Source: RUG11551 sp045546875 (lineage in GTDB: Bacteria; Planctomycetota; Planctomycetia; Pirellulales; Thermoguttaceae). From it: a DNA stretch of 64,000 bases. Where the stretch lies: the NCBI GenBank assembly GCA_045546875.1, contig JAZQDP010000051.1:1-64000 (forward strand), read 5' to 3'. The notes under the pieces were generated by a model. It saw only the letters and a list, made by a program, of their open reading frames with translations. It did not search any database and was not told where the DNA came from. Below are positions 32,463 to 39,435 of this stretch, one piece after another (position 1 is the stretch's first letter; every line of letters starts with the position of its first letter). The translations under genes and the position numbers were made by a program.

Positions 32463-32972
32463 CTAATTCCAGTCGCATTCTTCTTCCTCGTCCTCGTCGT
32501 ATTCGTCGTACTCGTCAGCAAACAGCTCTTCCTCGTAGCAGTCTTCTTCATCTTCATCAACATCTTCAACCGGGTCAGCGTAGTCAAACAAATCCCCATC
32601 TTCATTGGGAACGCTTCCAAGTTCAAGAGCTTCAATGCAGTCAACCGCCGCTTCAGTCAATCCATCAACCAGAGAATCGTAATCGTCGTCATTCCCACTG
32701 TAAGGCATTCTCTCGCAGAGCTTATCGACCTGTCCCTTGAACCATTCGGTAACGTCGTGTTTCTCAATAACATGAATCAGGAACCGGACAGCAGGGTTGA
32801 CAGTCTCTCGTCCATAACCTTCAAGGAATTTATCCCCATCATTGTACCAGCGATAGCCAATCCGTGAAACAGCTCGCAGAATCTCACCGCCAAGCGTTTC
32901 GCACTTTCCACTACTGGGAACGAGCTTGTCAAACAGGGCTTCATAACGTTCTTTGTTTTCAGTATTCAACAT
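32463..32972 (-). CDS. Acidic phage protein, possible DNA mimic
   Basis: A 169-residue protein whose last 45 residues are nearly all Asp, Glu and Tyr (VEDVDEDEEDCYEEELFADE and on). The N-terminal half has RYEALFDKLVPSSGKCETLG and a helical core. Very acidic tails are typical of DNA mimics such as Ocr and ArdA, but the fold is not shown. GGAGG precedes the ATG. Confidence 0.5.
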   Translation of the reverse strand: MLNTENKERYEALFDKLVPSSGKCETLGGEILRAVSRIGYRWYNDGDKFLEGYGRETVNPAVRFLIHVIEKHDVTEWFKGQVDKLCERMPYSGNDDDYDSLVDGLTEAAVDCIEALELGSVPNEDGDLFDYADPVEDVDEDEEDCYEEELFADEYDEYDEDEEEECDWN

Positions 32973-33011
32973 CTTTGATTTCCTCCATCATTAAAATTCA
33001 CACGGATTCCA

Positions 33012-33034
33012 GAAGGACGGTAAAACCGCCCTTC
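33012..33034 (-). repeat. Intercistronic hairpin
   Basis: A 9-bp stem GAAGGGCGG/CCGTCCTTC (one G-U on the minus strand), loop of five, between the 109- and 169-residue genes. Confidence 0.5.
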
Positions 33035-33051
33035 ACCATTATTCATTCTCA

Positions 33052-33381
33052 CTACCAGAGCAGCTTTCTCCAATCAATCATTTCGCCAGAGAAGTCAATC
33101 TCGTAATTTCCGTCATTGAACCAGATTGAAAAGACCTCACCAGGATTCCAGCAATTCGGAGCCTTCCATTCTTTATCAGCGCTGCGCTTATCGAACATCT
33201 CAACAGTTTTGTAAACAACAGAGTACTTGTCGTAGATTCTCCATTCACAAATATGGACGCGGAAAACGTTCGGCTTCTTCAACCACTCTTCTGCAACCTT
33301 CTTCAAAGATTCCCGGCTGTTTCCGAGTTTGAATTCATCATGAATCCCTGCCCCTTCAACCAACAAGCAAAATTCATTCAT
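33052..33381 (-). CDS. Phage protein, unknown, first early gene
   Basis: A 109-residue protein from ATG 33381 (AAGGAA upstream). It begins MNEFCLLVEGAGIHDEFKLG and contains HICEWRIYDKYSVVYKTVEM. Trp-rich (WFNDGNYEIDFSGEMIDWRK). It is the rightmost minus-strand gene of the phage and lies back to back with small RNA C. No family is recognised. Confidence 0.55.
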   Translation of the reverse strand: MNEFCLLVEGAGIHDEFKLGNSRESLKKVAEEWLKKPNVFRVHICEWRIYDKYSVVYKTVEMFDKRSADKEWKAPNCWNPGEVFSIWFNDGNYEIDFSGEMIDWRKLLW

Positions 33382-33415
33382 CTGAAATTTCCTTCTTCCC
33401 ATTCTGGGCGGCTGG

Positions 33416-33462
33416 GAACGGGCTTGACAAGATTTTTAATCGCGCTATAATCAAGACCGTTC
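33416..33462 (+). promoter_or_regulatory. Promoter flanked by inverted arms (locus C)
   Basis: On the plus strand, TTGACA (33424-33429), 16 bases, TATAAT (33446-33451). The arms GAACGGGCT (33416-33424) and AGACCGTTC (33454-33462) differ by one base from perfect pairing. The arms nearly match those of locus B. Confidence 0.75.
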
Positions 33463-33521
33463 ATTTTGAATAATTGACCTTGGTTTACACACACAACAAA
33501 TCAGACCAAGGTCTTTTTTTA
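33458..33521 (+). ncRNA. Candidate small RNA C
   Basis: About 60 nt. GACCTTGGT (33476-33484) and ACCAAGGTC (33505-33513) make a perfect 9-bp stem with a 20-base loop, then seven T. The 5' end TTTTGAATAATTGACC matches that of RNA B. It opposes the phage early genes. Confidence 0.7.
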
Positions 33522-33671
33522 TGATTGATTCTTTTTTCATCTCAATCATTACGCCGCGCAATTTACCACAACGACGAACGCTGTCAAACCCGCGTTACCG
33601 CGTTTTTCTGAAAAAATTTCAAAAATTTTGGTAAATTTTTCTGACGCCGTCGCTGTCGCTTTTTTCTCCAT

Positions 33672-33693
33672 TCACACACGCACGCGCGCGCAG
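33672..33693. other. Alternating purine-pyrimidine tract
   Basis: CACACACGCACGCGCGCGCA alternates pyrimidine and purine over 20 bases, a sequence that can adopt Z-DNA under supercoiling. The stretch 33,540-33,820 otherwise holds no gene I can support, only AT-rich sequence. Confidence 0.35.
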
Positions 33694-33829
33694 TATATCC
33701 ATAGTTCAATAGCGCGCCGCGCAGCGGATTTAAAGGAAATATTAATAGTAGTAGTGTATATATAGAATCAATTTAACAATAGATAGTTAGTAGTTTAGGC
33801 GGTCGGTTTTTTTCAGATTTCTAGCATAC

Positions 33830-33932
33830 GCAGAACCGTAGCAGAACCGTCTGTAGCATACGCATAGCAAAAGCAAAACCGTAGCAGAAAAGAGCAGAAA
33901 TTTTCTCTAGCAAAAGCAGAACCGTAGCAGAA
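33830..33932. repeat. Direct repeats near the prophage end
   Basis: Three 17-bp copies of GCARAACCGTAGCAGAA lie at 33830-33846, 33873-33889 (one change) and 33916-33932, spaced 43 bases apart, among further AGCAGAA and TAGCATACGCA fragments. They lie 200-300 bases inside the predicted attachment site, where integrases of the lambda type bind 'arm' sites. The even spacing, about four DNA turns, suits this. Confidence 0.5.
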
Positions 33933-34128
33933 TCTTCCCCATCAACTTTGATTTCCGTTCACCATTTGGTTCACCATACCAAAAAACGATGCTGTTTTTA
34001 CGTCTTTTTTGCGTTTTTATTTGCTATTGACTCAAATTCAGAATAACGCTACTATGTCGCCGTTTGGAGCTTAAAAATACGGGATTTTTTAAGCATGTAA
34101 CAGAATTTTTTCATGAGGAATTTGTCCC

Positions 34129-34170
34129 CTCATAATCCCTTGGTTGGGGGTCCGAATCCCTCTGCTCCTA
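34129..34170 (+). other. Prophage attachment site: 3' half of a tRNA (Ile2/Met-like, CAT)
   Basis: CTCATAA, then TCCCT, a TGGTT variable loop, GGGGG-TCCGAAT-CCCTC (T arm) and TGCTCCT form the 3' part of a tRNA from the anticodon loop on. The upstream bases GTCCC do not pair with TCCCT, so the 5' half is missing. The layout TCATAATC..TTGGT resembles tRNA-Ile(CAU). This is the usual attachment-core scar; the complete tRNA should be at the other end of the prophage, outside this window. Confidence 0.7.
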
Positions 34171-34172
34171 TC

Positions 34173-34206
34173 AAAGCCCTTTTGCAGTATCCTGCAGGGG
34201 CTTTTT
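34173..34206 (+). terminator. Terminator of the interrupted tRNA gene
   Basis: AAAGCCC (34173-34179) pairs with GGGCTTT (34198-34204), with an inner TGCAG/CTGCA helix and a run of T. Directly after the tRNA 3' end, it is the original tRNA terminator. Confidence 0.75.
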
Positions 34207-34473
34207 TCATTCTGCAGAACCCCGTGTTTTCTGGGCTCAAACAGTTATTGTCGTATGTACCTGCAATTTTTTGCGAAAAACTGCTGGGGGCATTATTGGG
34301 GGGCGCCTATGTACCAAATTGTGTACTCGGTGTACCCAATTGCTCTCCTCTGCTCTCCTATCTGCTCTCCTGTTTTGGAGACTGTCTGAATCGTGCAAGG
34401 CTTCTAAAACTTATAGGGCGGCTTTTTGATTTACTGGCGCCCAGTTTGTTGGATGAGTCCTTTTAACGCCCTG
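34207..34473. other. Intergenic region, no gene seen
   Basis: The stretch between the tRNA terminator and the promoter at 34,474 has frames open in two phases only because the sequence is T/C-rich (CTGCTCTCC repeats). No start with ribosome site or family match is seen. Confidence 0.5.
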
Positions 34474-34502
34474 TTGTATTTGGGAAAAGATTCTTGTATA
34501 AT
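34474..34502 (+). promoter_or_regulatory. Sigma70-like promoter of the LRR protein
   Basis: TTGTAT (34474-34479), 17 bases, TATAAT (34497-34502), with the gene starting 92 bases on. The spacer is ideal and the -10 is consensus. Confidence 0.6.
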
Positions 34503-34594
34503 CTCATTAGAGAATGATGTGAGGTTGTCCGCTTCACGTCGTTTACTGTTTTCCAAATAAGAATCAACATATAACCTCAACCAGAATTAACGCC

Positions 34595-35800
34595 ATGTCC
34601 GACGCAAACCAAATCGACCTGAATATTGAAGAGAAAAAGCCGGAGCCGCGCAAGTCGGCTCTTTCGTGGAAAATACGTTTGCCGCTTGGGCTGTTGTTTT
34701 GGGCGTTTTTCCTGGCAGGCGTTTTTTTCTATTTCGTCTGTTTGCTTCCCTACGCGAATTTTCTTGGTTTAAGCGCGCCGTTATTTTTCCCGGTCAATAT
34801 GCTGCTTTTGACAGCTTTTTGTTTTGGGGTTGCGATTTACTTTAATCAATTAATTAAAGGTTGGAAAAAACAGGAACGCTTTCCCGGCTTTGGGTTCGGT
34901 TTCCCTGCTGCGATTCTCGTCTGGACGCTTGGGGGAACAGCCAGCGTTCTACAGAACTGGTACTTTGCTTTGCTGTATAATTCTCATCCGGAATTCGCTA
35001 TAGTATTTACGACTCCGACAATTGCCATTTTAATAGCCGTTATTCTGGGATTCAAAGCGGGCAAGGACGGAGGACGAACGGCGGCGCTGGTTCAAAAGAC
35101 GTCCGCATTTTTGACGAGGCACAGGTTCGCTGTTCTCGCTTTAATAACTCTGCTGATAGCAGCGTCCGTTGTCGGGCAGCAAATCTATTACCGCACTGTA
35201 ACCCGTTTTCCCGTTATGGAGTTTTATAACGTTCAACCCGTTTACTGGAAATACTATGCGTTTTTTGATACAGGAGACTGCCCGTTTGACAATTTTCAAA
35301 ATCTGGAATCCATTTGCGTTACAAGCGATGAAAATTTCAATTCCATATCCGCAAAGCCCAGCATTAAAGAGTTTCGATTTCAAGGCAATCACATGCTTAC
35401 AGAAGCGGATATTAAGCGTCTGGCGCAGTTTCCAAATCTGGAACGTTTGGAATTGTATTACTGGAACAGTTTGAAGAACTCTGATTCGACAGGACTGGAA
35501 TACATCTCGCAGATAAAAGGACTCAAAGAGTTAAGTTTGGGAGTAACTACTCAAAACATAGACGCCATCCCGTATCTAAAAGACGTTCCCAATCTTGAGA
35601 CGCTCAAACTGTACGTTTTGGAATTGGGCTTGTTTGATTCCGATATTGATTACGCGTCTTTGCAGTCTGCGCCAAAATTAAAGACGTTGATTCTGGCGTT
35701 TCCGGACGGCGTTGACGAAGCTGAAGTCCTGCGCGCCCAGGAAGCTTTGCCCAACTGTAAAATTGAGGTTGAAAAGCGCGCGTCGAGTGTTGGACGTTAG
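34595..35800 (+). CDS. Membrane protein with leucine-rich repeats
   Basis: A 401-residue protein. The N-terminal tail is acidic, then four or five membrane helices occupy about 25-190 (for example LGLLFWAFFLAGVFFYFVCL). From about 240, LRR-like units follow: LESICVTSD, IKEFRFQGNHML, LERLELYYWNSL, LKELSLGVT and LETLKLYVLEL, spaced 22-26 residues. It ends with a helical cap. It is probably an envelope protein with the LRR domain outside. No family name is certain. Confidence 0.7.
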   Translation: MSDANQIDLNIEEKKPEPRKSALSWKIRLPLGLLFWAFFLAGVFFYFVCLLPYANFLGLSAPLFFPVNMLLLTAFCFGVAIYFNQLIKGWKKQERFPGFGFGFPAAILVWTLGGTASVLQNWYFALLYNSHPEFAIVFTTPTIAILIAVILGFKAGKDGGRTAALVQKTSAFLTRHRFAVLALITLLIAASVVGQQIYYRTVTRFPVMEFYNVQPVYWKYYAFFDTGDCPFDNFQNLESICVTSDENFNSISAKPSIKEFRFQGNHMLTEADIKRLAQFPNLERLELYYWNSLKNSDSTGLEYISQIKGLKELSLGVTTQNIDAIPYLKDVPNLETLKLYVLELGLFDSDIDYASLQSAPKLKTLILAFPDGVDEAEVLRAQEALPNCKIEVEKRASSVGR

Positions 35801-35950
35801 CCGTTTCCTATTACAAAATATAGGATTATCAGAATTCATAACCCAATAACGCTTACATCTATCCACGCTCCTTCCAATTTATTGAATCTTGTGTATAATA
35901 TATGTTAAGTTTTTAACAAACAATTCCCTTTTAACCCAAGGAGACAAATC

Positions 35951-37096
35951 ATGGATTCCAAAGCGTTATTTAAAATCGGTTACGGCCTGTACGTTGTTAC
36001 CGCTCAGGAAAACGGCAAAGACAACGGCTGTATTTCCAACACGTTTATTCAGGTAACCGGCGATCCCTGCCGCGTCAGCGTTACGCTCAACAAGAGCAAC
36101 TGCACCACCGGCATGATCGAACGTACCGGCGCGTTCAACGTTTCGATTATTTCGCAAAGCGCGTCCTTTGACCTGTTCAAGCGCTTTGGATTCCAGAGCG
36201 GCAAAACGGTTGACAAGTTTGCCGATTTCCAAGCCCCGCGCAAGGCAAACGGCATTCTGGCTGTTGAAGACGCCGTTAACGCGGTTTTCTGCTGCAAGGT
36301 TTTCCAAACCGTCGATTTGGGAACGCATTTGATGTTCTTTGCCGACGTCGAAGACGCTGAAGTCCTTTCGCCCGTTCCGACGGCTACGTACGACTACTAT
36401 CAGAAAAACATCAAGCCCGTGCCGAAAAAGGCGACTAAAACGCGCTGGGTCTGCCCGGTTTGCGGTTACGTCTACGAAGGCGAAGAGCTTCCCGAAGGGT
36501 TTATCTGCCCGTTGTGCAAGCATGCTGGCAGCGAGTTCGTCAAGGAGACGGCAGACGCCGCCCCGAGCCTCAAAGGCAGCAAGACGGAAGCCAACCTCGA
36601 ATACGCCTTTGCCGGCGAATCCATGGCGCGAAACAAGTACACGTATTTCGCCAGCAAGGCGAAGAAGGACGGCTACGAACAAATTGCCGCTCTGTTTGAA
36701 CAGACCGCTAACAACGAAAAAGAACACGCCAAGCTCTGGTTCAAAGCTCTGGACGGCATCAACGGCACGCTGGAAAACCTCAAAGCGGCAGCCGCTGGCG
36801 AGCATGAAGAGTGGACCGACATGTACAAACGATTTGCCGAAGTCGCCCGGGAAGAGGGCTTTGACGAACTGGCAGACAAGTTTGCCGCCGTCGCGCTGAT
36901 TGAAAAACGTCACGAAGAACGGTACCTCAAACTGGCTCAAAACATCGAACAGGGCGAAGTTTGGGTTCGCACCGGCGAACGACGCTGGGAATGCCGCAAC
37001 TGCGGGCACGTTTACATCGGCGACAAAGCCCCGGACGTCTGCCCGGTTTGCAATCATCCGCAGGCGTTCTTCGAAATCGAAGCGGAAAACTATTGA
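35951..37096 (+). CDS. Flavin reductase-rubredoxin-rubrerythrin fusion
   Basis: A 381-residue protein of four domains. Residues 1-150 are an FMN-binding split-barrel flavin reductase (YGLYVVTAQENGKDNGCISN, as in high-molecular-weight rubredoxins). C168xxC171 and C186xxC189 form a rubredoxin-type iron site (WVCPVCGYVYEGEELP). Residues 208-335 are a diiron rubrerythrin domain (ANLEYAFAGESMARNKY, NNEKEHAKLW, EKRHEERY). C348xxC351 and C364xxC367 add a second rubredoxin. Such proteins pass electrons from NAD(P)H to peroxide or oxygen. AAGGAGAC precedes the ATG. A soluble oxidative-stress enzyme is likely. Confidence 0.9.
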   Translation: MDSKALFKIGYGLYVVTAQENGKDNGCISNTFIQVTGDPCRVSVTLNKSNCTTGMIERTGAFNVSIISQSASFDLFKRFGFQSGKTVDKFADFQAPRKANGILAVEDAVNAVFCCKVFQTVDLGTHLMFFADVEDAEVLSPVPTATYDYYQKNIKPVPKKATKTRWVCPVCGYVYEGEELPEGFICPLCKHAGSEFVKETADAAPSLKGSKTEANLEYAFAGESMARNKYTYFASKAKKDGYEQIAALFEQTANNEKEHAKLWFKALDGINGTLENLKAAAAGEHEEWTDMYKRFAEVAREEGFDELADKFAAVALIEKRHEERYLKLAQNIEQGEVWVRTGERRWECRNCGHVYIGDKAPDVCPVCNHPQAFFEIEAENY

Positions 37097-37175
37097 TCTG
37101 TCGGCAAGAGACTGTAGGCAGTAGAGCGCTTTGCGTTCCTGGCGCCTCCCTCTTGCCTTAATTCGCGGACATACC

Positions 37176-37343
37176 GAAACTACTTGAGTTTTTCCGAAAT
37201 TAAGGCAAGAGGCAAATGACGCACCGGTAAATCTCACGCGGAGATGCGGAGTCGCGGAGGAGAAAGAATTATTTTTTGAAGCGCCTCGCCACTAACTCCT
37301 CACTGCCTACTTTTCGGGAATTTTCAAGTAGAAAAAGTATAAT
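37176..37343 (+). repeat. Interspersed repeat, copy III
   Basis: The left end (CTACTTGAGTTTTTCCGAAA) and right end (TTTTCGGGAATTTTCAAGTA, then GAAAAAGTATAAT) match copies I and II; the centre is replaced. The TATAAT ends 21 bases before the PAP2 gene ATG. The rest of 37,097-37,364 holds no gene. Confidence 0.6.
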
Positions 37344-37364
37344 ATCCGCTCCCCCAGAAACGTT

Positions 37365-38336
37365 ATGGACCTAGAATACCTTTTATTTCTTCAGAAAATC
37401 CGATTAGCCGCCCCTGATTTTGTATTGCAATTCTTTGAATACATTACAAATATGGGGGCGTTTTGCCTTTTTCCGGTTGTTTGTTTGGTGTACTGGTGTA
37501 TTAAGAAGGAAGACGGCATACTGGCTTCCTGGTCATTGGGAATAAGCATGCTTGCCCACAGTTTGCTTAAACAGATAATGTGCATTTATCGACCGTGGAT
37601 TCGCGATGCACGCATTGTTCCTCCGGCTGTCGCCAAGGCAGGCGCGACAGGATACTCGTTTCCCAGCGGTCATTCCAGTAACGCGGCGGCGTATTTAGGT
37701 TCCATAGCTTGGCAAAACCGGAGCCGAAGAGTTCTTTTCTGGACTCTAATTACGCTCATTGTTTTGATCTGTTTTTCTCGGAACTTTTTAGGAGTTCATA
37801 CGCCGCAAGACGTTGTCGTTGGTTGCGCCTGTGGAGCGATAAGCATTTTCGGCGCCTGGCTTATTTTGAAATGGGAACAAAAGGGAAAGAACAGAGATAT
37901 TATTCTTTTTTGCGCCAGTATCATAACGGTTACATTATTTTTGTTATATATTACTTATAAAAGCTATCCTCTTGATTACGATTCAGAAGGGAAACTGTTG
38001 GTAGATCCTCAAAAAATGGCGCTAGACGGTTGGACCCATGGTGGACTATTTATTGGGCTTGTTTTGGGCTGGCTTTTGGAAAAAAGAACGTTAAATTTTC
38101 AACTTCCAGCCAATTGGGTAATAGGCTTATGCCGATACGGCGTCGGTTTTGGAGCGCTTTTAGTTCTCAAACATAGCAATGAATTTTTCGGTATGTATTT
38201 ACCCGCTCCCTGGACGCGCTTTGCGACAGGATTTGTAGCTCTATTTTTTATCATCTACCTTTATCCGGTAATATTTACATTGGTAGAAAACTGCTTTACA
38301 AAAAAAGAAGTGGTTGATAACCAAGATCAAATTTAA
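37365..38336 (+). CDS. PAP2 superfamily membrane phosphatase
   Basis: A 323-residue protein. Motifs K69x6RP (KQIMCIYRP), PSGHS at 100-104 and SRNFLGVHTPQD at 138-149 (nucleophilic His 145) are the PAP2 signature. Seven or eight membrane helices follow. It is likely to dephosphorylate lipid phosphates such as undecaprenyl pyrophosphate or phosphatidate. It starts without a ribosome site, 20 bases after the repeat's TATAAT. Confidence 0.85.
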   Translation: MDLEYLLFLQKIRLAAPDFVLQFFEYITNMGAFCLFPVVCLVYWCIKKEDGILASWSLGISMLAHSLLKQIMCIYRPWIRDARIVPPAVAKAGATGYSFPSGHSSNAAAYLGSIAWQNRSRRVLFWTLITLIVLICFSRNFLGVHTPQDVVVGCACGAISIFGAWLILKWEQKGKNRDIILFCASIITVTLFLLYITYKSYPLDYDSEGKLLVDPQKMALDGWTHGGLFIGLVLGWLLEKRTLNFQLPANWVIGLCRYGVGFGALLVLKHSNEFFGMYLPAPWTRFATGFVALFFIIYLYPVIFTLVENCFTKKEVVDNQDQI

Positions 38337-38356
38337 CTATTTTTTATTTTGTTGTC

Positions 38357-38866
38357 ATGTCATCAGTATCAATCATAATGGGGTCTAGCAGCGACTGGCC
38401 CAAAATCAAGAATTGCGCCTTGATTCTCAAAGAATTTGGCGTAGAGTTTGACGTTCGCGTGTTTAGCGCGCACCGCACTCCGAAAGCGTTGGAAGCGTTT
38501 GTGAAATCGGCTCCGGAACGCGGCGTGAAAGTGATTTTGGCAGCGGCAGGCGGCGCCGCTCATTTGGCAGGCGTAATCGCTTCAATGACGGTAATGCCGG
38601 TTATTGGGATTCCGGTCGAGACGAACCTCTGCGGCGGGCTGGATTCCATGCTGTCGATGATTCAGATGCCGGGCGACATTCCCGTTGCGACGGTTGGCGT
38701 TGGCTCGGGCGGCGCGAAAAACGCCGGCATTCTGGCGGTGGAAATTTTAGCTCTGTCTGATGCTGAACTGCTTGAAAAACTCAAACAGTACCGAATCAAA
38801 ATTGCTGAAAAAGTCAACGCTATGGACGCCCAACTCCAAGAGACTATTAAAGAAGATTTAGGTTAA
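38357..38866 (+). CDS. purE: N5-carboxyaminoimidazole ribonucleotide mutase
   Basis: A 169-residue enzyme of purine synthesis, converting N5-CAIR to CAIR. IIMGSSSDWPKIKNC, VFSAHRTPKALE and AAGGAAHLAGVIASMT are the PurE motifs (nucleotide and carboxylate binding), with PVETNLCGGLDSMLSM near 90-104. It is of the short PurE class, about 160 residues. The gene follows the PAP2 gene by 20 bases. Confidence 0.93.
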   Translation: MSSVSIIMGSSSDWPKIKNCALILKEFGVEFDVRVFSAHRTPKALEAFVKSAPERGVKVILAAAGGAAHLAGVIASMTVMPVIGIPVETNLCGGLDSMLSMIQMPGDIPVATVGVGSGGAKNAGILAVEILALSDAELLEKLKQYRIKIAEKVNAMDAQLQETIKEDLG

Positions 38867-38879
38867 ACGAGTCATAGCG

Positions 38880-39378
38880 CCGGCAAGCTGGGGTGCGTGA
38901 GTCCCCGGATAAAATGCCGGTAGTGTGCATTCCAAATTGACGAAGCCAAAAAACTCCCCCGGATGTAGCCCGGCTCGGGCTACTTTTTGTGTAATACATA
39001 CCCTCTGTTCAGCCCGGTTCGCGGTCGTCCCGCCCTAACAAACAACCTCAGACCCGATAAAAGCGCTCTTTCGCAGCCAGTAACCATTCTGGATCGCGGA
39101 CGGAAGTCCGCAACTCAGTAAGTTTTTCAGTTTCGGAGCTGTGTGCGGGGCAGAGACGTTTCTGCGGACAGTGTCCGCGTCCCGAAATCGTTTTCGACTA
39201 CGAATCAAGAGCGCTTTTACTACTGACAAGTAGCCCGAGCCGGGCTACATCCAAGGATGGGGTTCGGTTGCGTCAGTCTGGTATGTACACTGCGCGGCGT
39301 TTTTCTTGCCTTAAAACTTCATGTGAGGCATAATTCTACAAATTTCCGGGGGCTTACGCACCCCGGCTCGCCTAAGCG
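38880..39378. repeat. 500-bp nested imperfect inverted repeat
   Basis: Outer arms: GCAAGCTGGGGTGCGTGAGT near 38,884 and its partner (GCACCCCGGCTCGCC) ending near 39,378. Middle arms: a 25-bp perfect inverted repeat beginning GGATGTAGCCCGGCTCGGGC near 38,961 and ending near 39,253. Inner arms: AAAAGCGCTCTT near 39,058 and AAGAGCGCTTTT near 39,207, with CGGAC palindromes between. It has no credible gene. A non-autonomous mobile element or a long structured RNA is possible. Confidence 0.55.
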
Positions 39379-39435
39379 TAAATTCGTTCGCTCTGCGAAC
39401 GGCATTACCGCCTTCCAATTCCTACTGCCTCTTGC

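Noticed and set aside
34129..34170. A complete functional tRNA
   Set aside because: The 5' bases do not pair with the anticodon stem or acceptor, so only the 3' half is present.
34113..34466. Open frames across the tRNA remnant and its terminator
   Set aside because: They run through a tRNA arm and a terminator hairpin and match nothing.
35966..37237. A 423-codon frame antisense to the rubrerythrin fusion
   Set aside because: It is the mirror of a clear four-domain protein, with no ribosome site or family match and low-complexity Val/Phe/Arg composition.
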